Of a stretch of DNA of 64,000 bases, positions 54,330 to 62,674 are shown one piece after another (position 1 is the stretch's first letter; every line of letters begins with the position of its first letter). This DNA comes from JAJYUU01 sp963822955 (lineage in GTDB: Bacteria > Actinomycetota > Actinomycetes > Streptosporangiales > Streptosporangiaceae). Below the pieces are notes generated by a model. That model saw only the letters and a program-made list of their open reading frames with translations, was not told the origin of the DNA and made no database searches. The stretch covers positions 1,922,001-1,986,000 of the forward strand of contig CAWGJS010000002.1 in the NCBI GenBank assembly GCA_963822955.1, in the 5' to 3' direction. The position numbers and the translations under genes are program-made.

Positions 54330-55909
54330 CCGTCATCGCCCCCTACCGTGCCCCGCAGCGGGCGGGTCGCGACGGCTTCTGGCAGCTCGTGCACGCCGAG
54401 TGGACCAAGTTCAGGACCATGCGCGGCTGGGTTATCGCCGTGATCGCGGCTGCGTTGCTGATCGACGTGCTCGGGCTGTTCCTCGTGAACTCTGGCAACT
54501 CTCAGTGCGGCGGGCCCTGCGTTCCGGTCGTGCCTACTGGTCCGGGCGGCGAAGCGGTGCTGGACAGCTTCTACTTCGTAGGGCAGCCGTTGTCCACTGA
54601 TGGGAGTCTTACTGTCCGGGTGACGTCGCTGACCGGCATGTACGAACCCGAGGGTGGCCCTGTCGGGCCGCACTCGGCTACCGGCCTGGCAAGAAAGCTG
54701 ATGCCATGGTCCAAGGCCGGGATCATTATCAAGCAGAGCGCCAAGCAAGGATCGGCGTACGCCGCGATGATGGTCACCGGACAGCATGGCGTACGGATGC
54801 AGTACGACTACACCGGAGACGTCGGCGGCCTGCCGGGTGACGTCTCCGCGGCGGCACCGCGATGGCTGCGGCTGACCCGGTCCGGTGACACGGTCACCGG
54901 GTATGACTCGGCCGACGGACGGCACTGGGCGAAGGTCGCAGTCGTGCGGCTCGCCGGGCTGCAGGGCACCGTGCAAGCGGGCTTGTTTGCCGCATCCCCG
55001 CTCTACTTCCAGTCCAACTTCCCGGCCTACGCCCAGTCGGGCGGGAGCACTTCGCCCAGCCGGGCCACTGGTGTCTTCGACCACGTCAGCCTGCGCGCCG
55101 GGCGGCCCAGAGGCACATGGACGGGCGAGCTCATGGGAGCCAGCGCACGGCTCGAGAGCATGCCAGGCCTCGGCTTCCACGATGCTGGAGGCACTTTCAC
55201 GATCACCGGAACGGGCGACATAGCACCTATTGTCGGCGGGGCAGCGAACACCAACTACGACACCGGCACCATCGCCGACCATCTGGTGGCGGTGATCTTC
55301 GGGCTGATCGTGCTTGTGGTGATCGGCGCCATGTTCGTCACCACAGAGTACCGGCGCGGGATGATCCGGGTTACCCTGGCGGCCAGTCCCCGGCGCGGCC
55401 GGGTTCTAGCAGCCAAGGCCGTCGTGATCGGCCTGGTCTCCTTCGTACTGGGGCTGCCTGCCGCCGCGCTGGCGGTTGTCGTCGGCTCCCGGCTATCGCG
55501 CGGCCATGGGGTGTACGTGCTCCCGGTCGGCTGGGCGACCGAACTGCAGGTGATCGCCGGCACGGCGGCCCTGCTCGCGATGGCTGCCGTCCTCGCCGTC
55601 GCGGTCGGCACGATCCTGCGCCGTGGCGTGGCGGCGGTAGCCACGGTCATCGTGGTCTTCATACTGCCCTACATACTGGGCGACACCTCGGTAGTAGGCC
55701 CTAGTGTGTCGGAGTGGATGTTCCGGCTGACGCCGGTCGCAGCGTTCGCCGTTCAGCAGAGCGTGCCGCAGTACCCGCAGGTGGTCGGCCAGTACGGCCC
55801 GCCAGAATACTTCGCGCTGGCGCCGTGGGCTGGTCTGGCAGTGCTGTCCGGATACGCCGCGCTGGCCCTGGCCCTTGCGTACGTGCTGCTGAGGCGGAGG
55901 GACGCGTGA
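54326..55909 (+). CDS. ABC-2 permease with large inserted ectodomain
   Basis: 527-residue permease. One helix at about 34-54 is followed by an extracytoplasmic block of about 265 residues, then about six helices from residue 318 on with the ABC-2 motif EYRRGMIRVTLAASPRRGR. The block (about 76-260) reads like a concanavalin/LamG or DUF1349 beta-sandwich: WSKAGIIIKQSAKQGSAYAA, RWLRLTRSGDTVTGYDSADG, and a closing FDHVSLRAG. Typical ABC-2 permeases are about 250 residues and lack this. It overlaps the ATPase gene by 4 bp. The ectodomain may bind a glycan, peptide or cell-wall ligand; that is inference. Confidence 0.85.
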   Translation: MTVIAPYRAPQRAGRDGFWQLVHAEWTKFRTMRGWVIAVIAAALLIDVLGLFLVNSGNSQCGGPCVPVVPTGPGGEAVLDSFYFVGQPLSTDGSLTVRVTSLTGMYEPEGGPVGPHSATGLARKLMPWSKAGIIIKQSAKQGSAYAAMMVTGQHGVRMQYDYTGDVGGLPGDVSAAAPRWLRLTRSGDTVTGYDSADGRHWAKVAVVRLAGLQGTVQAGLFAASPLYFQSNFPAYAQSGGSTSPSRATGVFDHVSLRAGRPRGTWTGELMGASARLESMPGLGFHDAGGTFTITGTGDIAPIVGGAANTNYDTGTIADHLVAVIFGLIVLVVIGAMFVTTEYRRGMIRVTLAASPRRGRVLAAKAVVIGLVSFVLGLPAAALAVVVGSRLSRGHGVYVLPVGWATELQVIAGTAALLAMAAVLAVAVGTILRRGVAAVATVIVVFILPYILGDTSVVGPSVSEWMFRLTPVAAFAVQQSVPQYPQVVGQYGPPEYFALAPWAGLAVLSGYAALALALAYVLLRRRDA

Positions 55910-56748
55910 TGATCCAGGCATCGGCGGCGCGCAGAAGCCCGGGGTTGGTCCCTAGCCAGGTCCGCGCGGGCCTCGACACGCTCCGGGCGGAGTGGACGAA
56001 GGTGCGCACGGTACTGCAGACCGGGTGGCTGGTCGCGGGCACCGCCGCGCTGACCGTCGGGGTCAGCGTAGCGGCGGCAGCCGCTGCCAAGTGCCTGGCC
56101 GGGGCGACATGCACGGCCGACACGACCAAGCTCAGCCTGACTGGCATCCAGGTCGGCCAGGCCCTAGTCGCCGTTCTGGCGGTACTCGCCATCAGCAACG
56201 AGTACAGCACCGGGATGATCAGGACCACGTTCACCGCGATGCCGCGGCGGTTCGCAGTGCTGTCTGCCAAAGCCGCGGTGCTGACTGGCCTGGTCCTGCC
56301 GGCCGCGGTCATCGGCGTGGCCGGCTCCCTGCTGGCCGGTCGGGCGATACTGCCGGGCAACGGCTTCACCACGGCCCGTGGCTTCGCGCTGCTGTCCCTG
56401 ACACACGGGCCAACCCTGCGCGCGACAGTGGGATCGGTGCTCTACCTTGCCCTCATCGCGTTGCTCAGCCTGGGAGTGACCGTCATCGTGCGGGACTCCG
56501 CGGCAGCGATCGGGGCAGTGCTCGGCGTGATCTACCTCGCGCCCATCGTCGCGCTCTTCGTCGGCAGCCCGGTCTGGCAGCGCCGGATCGAGCGGTACGC
56601 GCCGACGAGCGCGGGGCTGACCATCCAGGACACGACGGGAACACGTCACCTGCCGATCGGCCCGTGGGGCGGCATTGCCGTGCTCGCCGTCTGGACCGCA
56701 GCGGCACTGCTGGTCGGCGGACTGGTGCTGCGGCTCCGCGACGCCTGA
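55909..56748 (+). CDS. ABC-2 permease, second subunit
   Basis: 279-residue permease with about six hydrophobic helices and the same ABC-2 motif as its neighbour (SNEYSTGMIRTTFTAMPRR). A C-A-G-A-T-C pair of cysteines lies in its short first external loop. It has no large ectodomain. ATG 55909 is chosen; GTG 55906 directly before it is equally possible, since GGAGG serves either. It overlaps the upstream permease stop. The two permeases probably form a heterodimer with the ATPase dimer. Confidence 0.9.
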   Translation: MIQASAARRSPGLVPSQVRAGLDTLRAEWTKVRTVLQTGWLVAGTAALTVGVSVAAAAAAKCLAGATCTADTTKLSLTGIQVGQALVAVLAVLAISNEYSTGMIRTTFTAMPRRFAVLSAKAAVLTGLVLPAAVIGVAGSLLAGRAILPGNGFTTARGFALLSLTHGPTLRATVGSVLYLALIALLSLGVTVIVRDSAAAIGAVLGVIYLAPIVALFVGSPVWQRRIERYAPTSAGLTIQDTTGTRHLPIGPWGGIAVLAVWTAAALLVGGLVLRLRDA

Positions 56749-56767
56749 AGCTACGAACTTCATAGAA

Positions 56768-56811
56768 CCGGCCCCGCCGTCGCGCCGGTGGAGGCGCGAG
56801 GGCGGGGCCGG
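56768..56811. terminator. Bidirectional terminator between ABC genes and groEL
   Basis: CCGGCCCCGCC (56768-56778) pairs with GGCGGGGCCGG (56801-56811), and TCGCGCC pairs with GGCGCGA inside, giving about 18 bp of stem with one mismatch and a 6-nt loop. It lies between two convergent units, so it can stop transcription from both sides. Confidence 0.85.
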
Positions 56812-56835
56812 CTCAGCTAGCTGCTGGCAGCCGTG

Positions 56836-58452
56836 TCAGTGCTGGTGACCGTGACCGTGGCCGTTGGCATCCGCAGCCTCGGGCTCGGGCTTGTCGCTGA
56901 CGAGCACCTCGGTGGTGAGCAGCATGCCGGCGATCGACGCGGCGTTCTGCACCGCCGAACGAGTCACCTTGACCGGGTCGATGACACCTTGCGCCACCAG
57001 GTCGCCGTACTCGCCAGTCGCAGCGTTGTAGCCGTGACCAGCCGGCATCTCGGCAATCCGGGCGATCACGACGCCGCCCTCTGCGCCGGCGTTCTCGGCG
57101 ATCCACCGGGCCGGAGCCGACAGCGCTCGCCGGACGATCTGGACACCGGTGCGCTCGTCGCCCGTCTTGCCAAGGTCGCTGAGCTCCTTGGCCACGTGGA
57201 TCAGCGTGGCACCTCCGCCAGCGATGATGCCTTCCTCGATGGCGGCCCTGGTCGCGGAGATCGCGTCCTCGAGCCGGTGCTTCTTCTCCTTGAGCTCGAC
57301 CTCAGTCGCGGCGCCCGCCCGCAGCACGGCAACGCCGCCAGCCAGCTTGGCCACCCGCTCCTGCAGCTTCTCGCGGTCCCAGTCGGAGTCGGTGTTCTCG
57401 ATCTCGTTCCGCAGCTGGCGGATCCGGTCCTCGACTGCGGCCTGCTCGCCCGCACCGTCGATGATCGTCGTGTTGTCCTTGGTCACCACGACGCGCCGGG
57501 ACTGGCCGAGCACGTCGAGTCCGACCTGGTCCAGCTTGAGACCGACCTCCTCGCTCACGACCTGGCCGCCGGTCAGCACAGCCATGTCCTCGAGCATCGC
57601 CTTGCGCCGGTCACCGAAGCCGGGCGCCTTCACCGCGACGACGTTGAGCAGGCCGCGGATCTTGTTGACGACCAGGGTGGATAGCGCCTCGCCCTCCACG
57701 TCCTCGGCGATGACCAGCAGGGGCTTCTTGGACGTCGCGATCTTCTCCAGCAGCGGCAGGAATTCCTGCATCGAGGAGATCTTGCCGCCGCTGAGCAGGA
57801 CGTAAGCGTCCTCGATGACGGCCTCCATCCGCTCTGGGTCGGTGACGAAGTACGCCGAGACGTAGCCCTTGTCGAACTGCATGCCTTCGGTGAACTCGAG
57901 CTCGATGCCCATCGTCGGGGCTTCCTCGACCGTGATGACGCCGTCCTTGCCGACCTTGTCGAAGGCCTCGGCGATGACCTCGCCGATCTTGGCGTCCTGG
58001 GCGGAGATCGTCGCCACGTTGGCGATCTCGCCGCGCTCCTCCACTTCGCGGGCCGCGGCGATCAGAGCCTCGGCTACTGCAGCAGACGCCGCGTCGACAC
58101 CGCGCTTGAGCGCCATCGGGTTGGCGCCGGCGGCCACGCTGCGCAGGCCCTCGGCCACCATGGCCTGGGCCAGGACGGTGGCGGTGGTGGTGCCGTCACC
58201 GGCCACGTCGTTGGTCTTGGTGGCGACCTCCTTGGCCAGCTGAGCACCCAGGTTCTCGGTCGGGTCCTCCAGCTCGATCTCGCGCGCGACGGTCACACCG
58301 TCATTGGTGATAGTGGGCGCGCCCCACTTCTTGTCGATGACGACGTTGCGGCCCTTCGGGCCGAGCGTCACCTTCACGGCATCTGCGAGGTGGTTAACAC
58401 CTCGCTCAAGGGCGCGCCGCGCGTCCTCGTCAAAAACCAGGCTCTTGGCCAT
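56836..58452 (-). CDS. groEL1: 60-kDa chaperonin, GroEL1-type
   Basis: 538-residue chaperonin. Hallmarks are VTLGPKGRNVVIDKKWG, AGDGTTTATVLAQAMV and the LVVNKIRGLLNVVAVKAPGFGDRRK apical region split over the chain. The C-terminal tail is His-rich (NGHGHGHQH) where ordinary GroELs have Gly-Gly-Met repeats. This matches actinobacterial GroEL1, encoded with groES. It lies 191 bp downstream of groES, and the gap is highly structured. A second groEL without groES is expected elsewhere in the genome. Confidence 0.96.
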   Translation of the reverse strand: MAKSLVFDEDARRALERGVNHLADAVKVTLGPKGRNVVIDKKWGAPTITNDGVTVAREIELEDPTENLGAQLAKEVATKTNDVAGDGTTTATVLAQAMVAEGLRSVAAGANPMALKRGVDAASAAVAEALIAAAREVEERGEIANVATISAQDAKIGEVIAEAFDKVGKDGVITVEEAPTMGIELEFTEGMQFDKGYVSAYFVTDPERMEAVIEDAYVLLSGGKISSMQEFLPLLEKIATSKKPLLVIAEDVEGEALSTLVVNKIRGLLNVVAVKAPGFGDRRKAMLEDMAVLTGGQVVSEEVGLKLDQVGLDVLGQSRRVVVTKDNTTIIDGAGEQAAVEDRIRQLRNEIENTDSDWDREKLQERVAKLAGGVAVLRAGAATEVELKEKKHRLEDAISATRAAIEEGIIAGGGATLIHVAKELSDLGKTGDERTGVQIVRRALSAPARWIAENAGAEGGVVIARIAEMPAGHGYNAATGEYGDLVAQGVIDPVKVTRSAVQNAASIAGMLLTTEVLVSDKPEPEAADANGHGHGHQH

Positions 58453-58516
58453 CTGGTCCCCAGTGTCTGTGGTGAACGGTAATGATCTTGGTCTTCGGGA
58501 TCCGAGGCTGTCACGC

Positions 58517-58586
58517 CACCGCCCCGGACCGGGCCGCAGGCTCCCGGAGTCTCACTCCGGGAGCCACGAGCCGAGCCGGGGCGGTG
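58517..58586 (-). promoter_or_regulatory. Nested RNA hairpins between groES and groEL1
   Basis: An outer stem CACCGCCCCGG (58517-58527) pairs with CCGGGGCGGTG (58576-58586). Inside it GGCTCCCGGAG (58539-58549) and CTCCGGGAGCC (58555-58565) form a perfect 11-bp stem with a 5-nt loop. In the groESL transcript this would be a branched structure. It may be a processing or partial termination site that sets the GroES:GroEL ratio. Confidence 0.6.
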
Positions 58587-58643
58587 CCAGGCGGCTTGTA
58601 GGCAACCCGGCGCGGGCCAGGCCCGCGCGCGAAAGTCTGCTCG

Positions 58644-58955
58644 CTACTTGTCGATGATCGCGAGCACGTCGCGGGCGGAGAGCACCAGGTACTCCTCGCC
58701 GTGGTACTTCACTTCGGTGCCGCCGTACTTGCTGTACAGCACGACGTCGCCGACCTTGACGTCCATCGGGACGCGCTTGGCACCGGCATCGTCGAACCGG
58801 CCAGGACCGACAGCCAGGACTTCGCCCTCCTGGGGCTTCTCCTTGGCGGTGTCGGGGATGACCAGACCGGATGCGGTGGTCTGCTCGGCCTCAAGCGGGC
58901 GTACCACGATCCTGTCTTCGAGCGGCTTCAGAACAACCTTGGTGGCGGTCGTCAC
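58644..58955 (-). CDS. groES: 10-kDa chaperonin
   Basis: GroES co-chaperonin of 103 residues, capping GroEL during folding. It has the family KPLEDRIVVRPLEAEQTTASG start, the mobile-loop segment TTASGLVIPDTAKEKPQEGE, and YSKYGGTEVKYHGEEYLVL. GTG 58955 has GGAGG at 7 nt; longer in-frame starts add only a spurious tail. It is the first gene of the groES-groEL1 unit. The CIRCE element lies about 90 bp upstream, so HrcA control is expected. Confidence 0.97.
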   Translation of the reverse strand: MTTATKVVLKPLEDRIVVRPLEAEQTTASGLVIPDTAKEKPQEGEVLAVGPGRFDDAGAKRVPMDVKVGDVVLYSKYGGTEVKYHGEEYLVLSARDVLAIIDK

Positions 58956-59046
58956 GATCTGACCTCCCCCTCCGGAAAGGGCTAGCTGAATTAGAGAGTC
59001 GACCATGTCGGCCTGCCGTCGCGGGTGCCAGACCAACCTTGTCGCA

Positions 59047-59073
59047 TTAGCACTCTACCGTAGTGAGTGCCAG
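59047..59073. promoter_or_regulatory. CIRCE element (HrcA operator)
   Basis: TTAGCACTC-N9-GAGTGCCAG matches the CIRCE consensus (TTAGCACTC-N9-GAGTGCTAA) at 16 of 18 arm positions. It lies about 90 bp upstream of the groES start. HrcA, encoded elsewhere, would repress the groES-groEL1 operon outside heat shock. Confidence 0.93.
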
Positions 59074-59177
59074 TTCCGTAGGCTAGCCCCCCTGTAATGA
59101 CGCGTCAAACCGCAGGCCCTGGTCCGGGCCTCAAGGCCGCGGGCGACTCGTGACCTGCCGCTGGCGACATCGGCGGC

Positions 59178-60209
59178 TCAGGCGGCCGTTATCGTCGTGA
59201 CCGGGAGCGAGGAGTCCGCAGCAAAGTCCAGGCCCGATGGTGCGGCGCCGCGCGCGACCAGCTCAGCGCCCAGAGCCGCGACCATCGCGCCGTTGTCGGT
59301 GCACAGGCCAGGCCGCGGCACCCGCAGCTGCACCCCGGCCGCCTCGCACCGCTCCTGCGCTAGCGCCCGCAGCCGCGAGTTGGCGGCCACTCCGCCCCCG
59401 ATGATCAGGTGGTCGACACCATGCGACCGGCAGGCCGCCACGGCCTTCCTGGTCAGGACATCGGCCACCGCTTCCTGGAACGAGGCCGCCACGTCCGCCA
59501 CTGGCACCGGCTCCCCGGCGGCTTCACGGGCTTCCACCCAGCGCGCCACCGCGGTCTTCAGGCCGGAGAAGGAGAAGTCGCTGGTGCCATCTGCGTACTT
59601 GCCGCGGGGGAAGGCGATCTTGTCACAGTTCCCGGCTGCAGCCGCCCGGTCGATGTGCGGTCCGCCGGGGAACGGCAGCCCGAGGACCCTGGCGACCTTG
59701 TCGAAAGCCTCGCCGGCCGCGTCGTCGATTGTCGAGCCCAGCGGCACGACCTCTTCGGTCAGGTCCGGCACCAGCAGCAGGGACGAGTGCCCGCCCGATA
59801 CCAGCAGTGAGATGGCAGGCGCCGGCAGCGGGCCGTGCTCAAGCTGGTCGACGGCCACGTGCGCGGCCAGGTGGTTGACGCCGAAGAGCGGCTTGCCGAT
59901 GGCGATGGCGTACGCCTTGGCCGCGCTGACGCCGACGAGCAGCGCGCCGGCCAGACCAGGACCGGCCGTGACGGCGATCGCGTCCACGTCCTGCAGGCGC
60001 ACGCGCGCCTTGTCCAGCGCCCGGTCCACGGTTGGCACCATGGCTTCCAGATGAGCGCGGCTGGCGATCTCTGGCACCACCCCGCCGAACCTCGCGTGCT
60101 CGTCGACGCTCGACGCCACGGCATCCGCCAGCAGTTCACGGCCGCGCACCAGCCCGACGCCGGTCTCGTCGCACGAGGTTTCGATGCCTAGCACTAGCGG
60201 CGCGCTCAT
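59178..60209 (-). CDS. tsaD: tRNA t6A synthesis protein TsaD (Kae1/Gcp)
   Basis: 343-residue catalytic subunit of the threonylcarbamoyl transferase that makes t6A37 on ANN-decoding tRNAs. The start LVLGIETSCDETGVGLV, metal-binding H113/H117 (VNHLAAH), SGGHSSLLLV and GGGVAANSRLR are all typical of the ASKHA-fold family. ATG 60209 is chosen; the frame runs further upstream without support. It overlaps rimI by 4 bp in the unit tsaB-rimI-tsaD. Confidence 0.97.
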   Translation of the reverse strand: MSAPLVLGIETSCDETGVGLVRGRELLADAVASSVDEHARFGGVVPEIASRAHLEAMVPTVDRALDKARVRLQDVDAIAVTAGPGLAGALLVGVSAAKAYAIAIGKPLFGVNHLAAHVAVDQLEHGPLPAPAISLLVSGGHSSLLLVPDLTEEVVPLGSTIDDAAGEAFDKVARVLGLPFPGGPHIDRAAAAGNCDKIAFPRGKYADGTSDFSFSGLKTAVARWVEAREAAGEPVPVADVAASFQEAVADVLTRKAVAACRSHGVDHLIIGGGVAANSRLRALAQERCEAAGVQLRVPRPGLCTDNGAMVAALGAELVARGAAPSGLDFAADSSLPVTTITAA

Positions 60210-60757
60210 CCGGCCTCGGCTCCTCTCCCGCCTGCCTCGCCGCCGGCCGGCCCGTCTAGTCCGGGGCCAGCGCGGCCGGACGGCTGCGGCCGGAGGGCCC
60301 CCGCCAGGTCGCGTCGCATCACGATCGCGTCGGTGCCCGACGGCTGGTAATACCCGGGCCGAAGGCCGACCTCGGCGAATCCCCACCACCTATACAGCCG
60401 CTGGGCACGCAGGTTGTCCGCCCGGACCTCCAAGAAGACCTCAGTGCAGCCGCGCCTGACGGCCTCGGTGAGCAGTTCCTCCAGAAGCCGTGATCCAATC
60501 CCCCCGCCCCAGTGCGCGGCGGACACCGCGATCGTCAGCACGTCAGCCTGGCCGCCCGCGGCCAGCAGGCCGGCATAGCCGACGACGGTGCCGGCCGGGT
60601 CCGCAGCGATCAGGTAGTACCGGCTGGCCGGCTGCTGGCCAAGCTCGCCGGCCAGCATCTGCCGGGACCATGCCTCCTCGCCGAACAGGGCGAGCTCAAG
60701 GCTGAGCACGCTGTCGAGGTCGGCCGCGGTCATCAGCCGGAACTCAAGCTGGCTCAC
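60206..60757 (-). CDS. rimI: Ribosomal-protein-S18-type N-acetyltransferase
   Basis: 183-residue GNAT acetyltransferase. The acetyl-CoA loop is VSAAHWGGGIGSRLLEELL and the C-terminal YRWWGFAEVGLRPGYY motif is typical of RimI. The last 25 residues are a Gly/Arg-rich tail that reads into tsaD. In E. coli RimI acetylates S18; actinobacterial copies next to tsaB/tsaD are named likewise, but the target is not shown here. It overlaps both tsaB and tsaD by 4 bp. Confidence 0.92.
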   Translation of the reverse strand: MSQLEFRLMTAADLDSVLSLELALFGEEAWSRQMLAGELGQQPASRYYLIAADPAGTVVGYAGLLAAGGQADVLTIAVSAAHWGGGIGSRLLEELLTEAVRRGCTEVFLEVRADNLRAQRLYRWWGFAEVGLRPGYYQPSGTDAIVMRRDLAGALRPQPSGRAGPGLDGPAGGEAGGRGAEAG

Positions 60758-61404
60758 GGCGTGACTCGCTTCGGCCTGCCAGGCTCCCTGGCGTCCGGCC
60801 GGCGTAGGTACAGCGGCTCAGCAGGCTGCGGTGGCTCACCCGCCGCCAGCCGGGCTGCGGCGATCGCGGCGAGCTGGCCGGCGCGCGGGAACCGCGCCTC
60901 AAGCGGCTGGGCGCCGAGCTCCGGATAGAGCAGCGGGCCCTCGCCCGCGACCGGCAGGCCAGTCGGCAGCTCAGCCGGACGACCCACCTGCGGCCCCTCA
61001 GTCCGCCGTCCTGCCCCGCAGTAACGTGCCCAGTACACCTCCCGGCGGCGCGCGTCCGTCGCGACCAGGAACTCGCGTCCGGCTGCTTGAGGCTGCGCCG
61101 TCGCCGCGATCACATCGAGCGAGCAGAGACCCTCGACCCTGATCCCGAGCGCGCTGCCCAGCACCCTGGCCGTCACCAGCCCGGCACGCAGTCCGGTATA
61201 GGGGCCAGGCCCGGTACCAACCGCGACCGCGGTCAGGTCGCCGACATCGGCGCCCGCGGTGACCAGTACCTTGCCGATGAACAGCGAGAGAAGCTCACCA
61301 TGCCGACGCGCGTCGGCAGCCGACTCTTCAGCAATCAGCGCGGTCCCATCGTGCAGGGCCACGGTAACCGCTGAGGTTGCGGTGTCGAAGGCGAGCAGCA
61401 GCAC
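60754..61404 (-). CDS. tsaB: tRNA t6A complex subunit TsaB
   Basis: 216-residue TsaB (YeaZ) protein, non-catalytic ASKHA partner of TsaD. Start MLLLAFDTATSAVTVALHDG and the VGTGPGPYTGLRAGLVTA segment are diagnostic. A Pro/Arg-rich C-terminus follows. GTG 61404 has TAGGCT 8 nt upstream, again a likely leaderless start. It begins the coupled tsaB-rimI-tsaD unit; tsaE is separated from it by one unrelated gene. Confidence 0.95.
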   Translation of the reverse strand: MLLLAFDTATSAVTVALHDGTALIAEESAADARRHGELLSLFIGKVLVTAGADVGDLTAVAVGTGPGPYTGLRAGLVTARVLGSALGIRVEGLCSLDVIAATAQPQAAGREFLVATDARRREVYWARYCGAGRRTEGPQVGRPAELPTGLPVAGEGPLLYPELGAQPLEARFPRAGQLAAIAAARLAAGEPPQPAEPLYLRRPDAREPGRPKRVTP

Positions 61405-61464
61405 GGTTGCCCAGCCTAATGAGCCCGCGGCACTGGTCGTAACCGGCCTGGGTCAGCGAGCTGA

Positions 61465-62535
61465 TCAGGCAGTGGGCTCAGTGCGCGCCCTTGCCAGCAC
61501 GTCCCTGGCCGCGGCCTCGGCAGCCGCCTGCAGAGTGCTGACAGAAACCGGCCCGAAACCGTGACCTGATTCCTGCCCCGATACCCAGACAGTGATGAGC
61601 ACGTTGCGCTCCCGGACAATGACCGTCACCCGCTCGCTCACGATGCCGCTGACGTGCTCGTGCTGAACCGCCACGAACGCCTGCTGGCCGGTCGCCGGCA
61701 GCGCTGCGACCTCCGCTGCCGACAGCGGCGACCCCTTCGGCGGCAGCTTCAGCCCCTTCAGGACCAGCGCGTAGTTGTCCTGCGCATTAGCCGATGCGCT
61801 GCCCGGCGCGCTGCCACCAGCGGTCGCCGCCGCGAACGGCTGGAAGGCCTGCGCGGTTACCTCCAGCACCAGGAACGTCGGCCTGCGGTCAACGGTGAAG
61901 CTGCACTGGCTCTCGGCGCTGTCGGACAGCTCGCTGGTCGACGTCCGGCCCGGCTCAGGGAGGTACTGGTTCAGCACCGTCGCGCTCACGCTGGCGCACG
62001 CATTCGGCACGGACTTGAACTCACCCGGCAGCAGCGATGTCACGTACAGGGCCGGCTTGGGAGTGTGATGAGTCAGGTACGCGGTGATCCCGGCTGCCAC
62101 AATGCACGCCACGATCGCGATGCCGCACCATCTGTACACGCGCCGGCGCGACTTGCGCAGCCTGGTCGCAGCGGCTCGGCCACGGCGGCCGCCGGCACGC
62201 CCGGGCCCCCCGACGCCTGGCGGCTCGGCACCGTCACCGGCAGCGTGCCGATAGCGGTCCGGAGCGTCGGAGTACTGCTCGTCATCATCCAGGGGGGACG
62301 AAACCGGGCGCCGCAGCGTGCTGGTCGGCCGGGGCGAGCGATCGCTCGGGCCGGCCCAGGATGGCAGGTCAGCATCGGCGTCGGGAGCGAACGGATCAGC
62401 GCTCTGCCATCGGTTCGGGTCGGGCCGCTCGCCGCGCCTGGGGGCGTCCGGCCGTGGCGCGCGGTCGTGGCGGCCAGCGTAGCCGGGCTCGAGCTGCCGC
62501 GATGAGCGACGGGGCGGGGAGCCCTGCTGAGCCAC
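61465..62535 (-). CDS. Single-pass membrane protein with DUF3558-like external domain
   Basis: 356-residue protein of unknown function. The first 130 residues are a charged, Pro/Arg/Asp-rich cytoplasmic part, followed by one transmembrane helix at about 138-156. The 195-residue external domain has NACASVSATVLNQYLPEPG and SQCSFTV, with two cysteines likely paired, in the style of DUF3558-type lipoproteins and their relatives. It stands between tsaE and tsaB, where most actinobacteria have them adjacent. No link to t6A synthesis is evident. Confidence 0.65.
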   Translation of the reverse strand: MAQQGSPPRRSSRQLEPGYAGRHDRAPRPDAPRRGERPDPNRWQSADPFAPDADADLPSWAGPSDRSPRPTSTLRRPVSSPLDDDEQYSDAPDRYRHAAGDGAEPPGVGGPGRAGGRRGRAAATRLRKSRRRVYRWCGIAIVACIVAAGITAYLTHHTPKPALYVTSLLPGEFKSVPNACASVSATVLNQYLPEPGRTSTSELSDSAESQCSFTVDRRPTFLVLEVTAQAFQPFAAATAGGSAPGSASANAQDNYALVLKGLKLPPKGSPLSAAEVAALPATGQQAFVAVQHEHVSGIVSERVTVIVRERNVLITVWVSGQESGHGFGPVSVSTLQAAAEAAARDVLARARTEPTA

Positions 62536-62608
62536 GAAGCGCCTCCTCAGGGCGGATCAGGACCGCGATTGACCACGGCAGGGGACCGGCTCGATTAACC
62601 CGCAGTGT

Positions 62609-62624
62609 AGTAGTGCGAACTACT
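62609..62624. promoter_or_regulatory. Short inverted repeat in tsaE-downstream gap
   Basis: AGTAGT-GCGA-ACTACT lies 73 bp upstream of the membrane protein start. It could be an operator. It resembles the AGTAGTT/AACTACT arms at 51144-51165 but differs in spacing. Confidence 0.3.
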
Positions 62625-62674
62625 GCGCGGAGGACAATCCCGAACGGATGCGGGCCATCAGCCCGACACCATGC

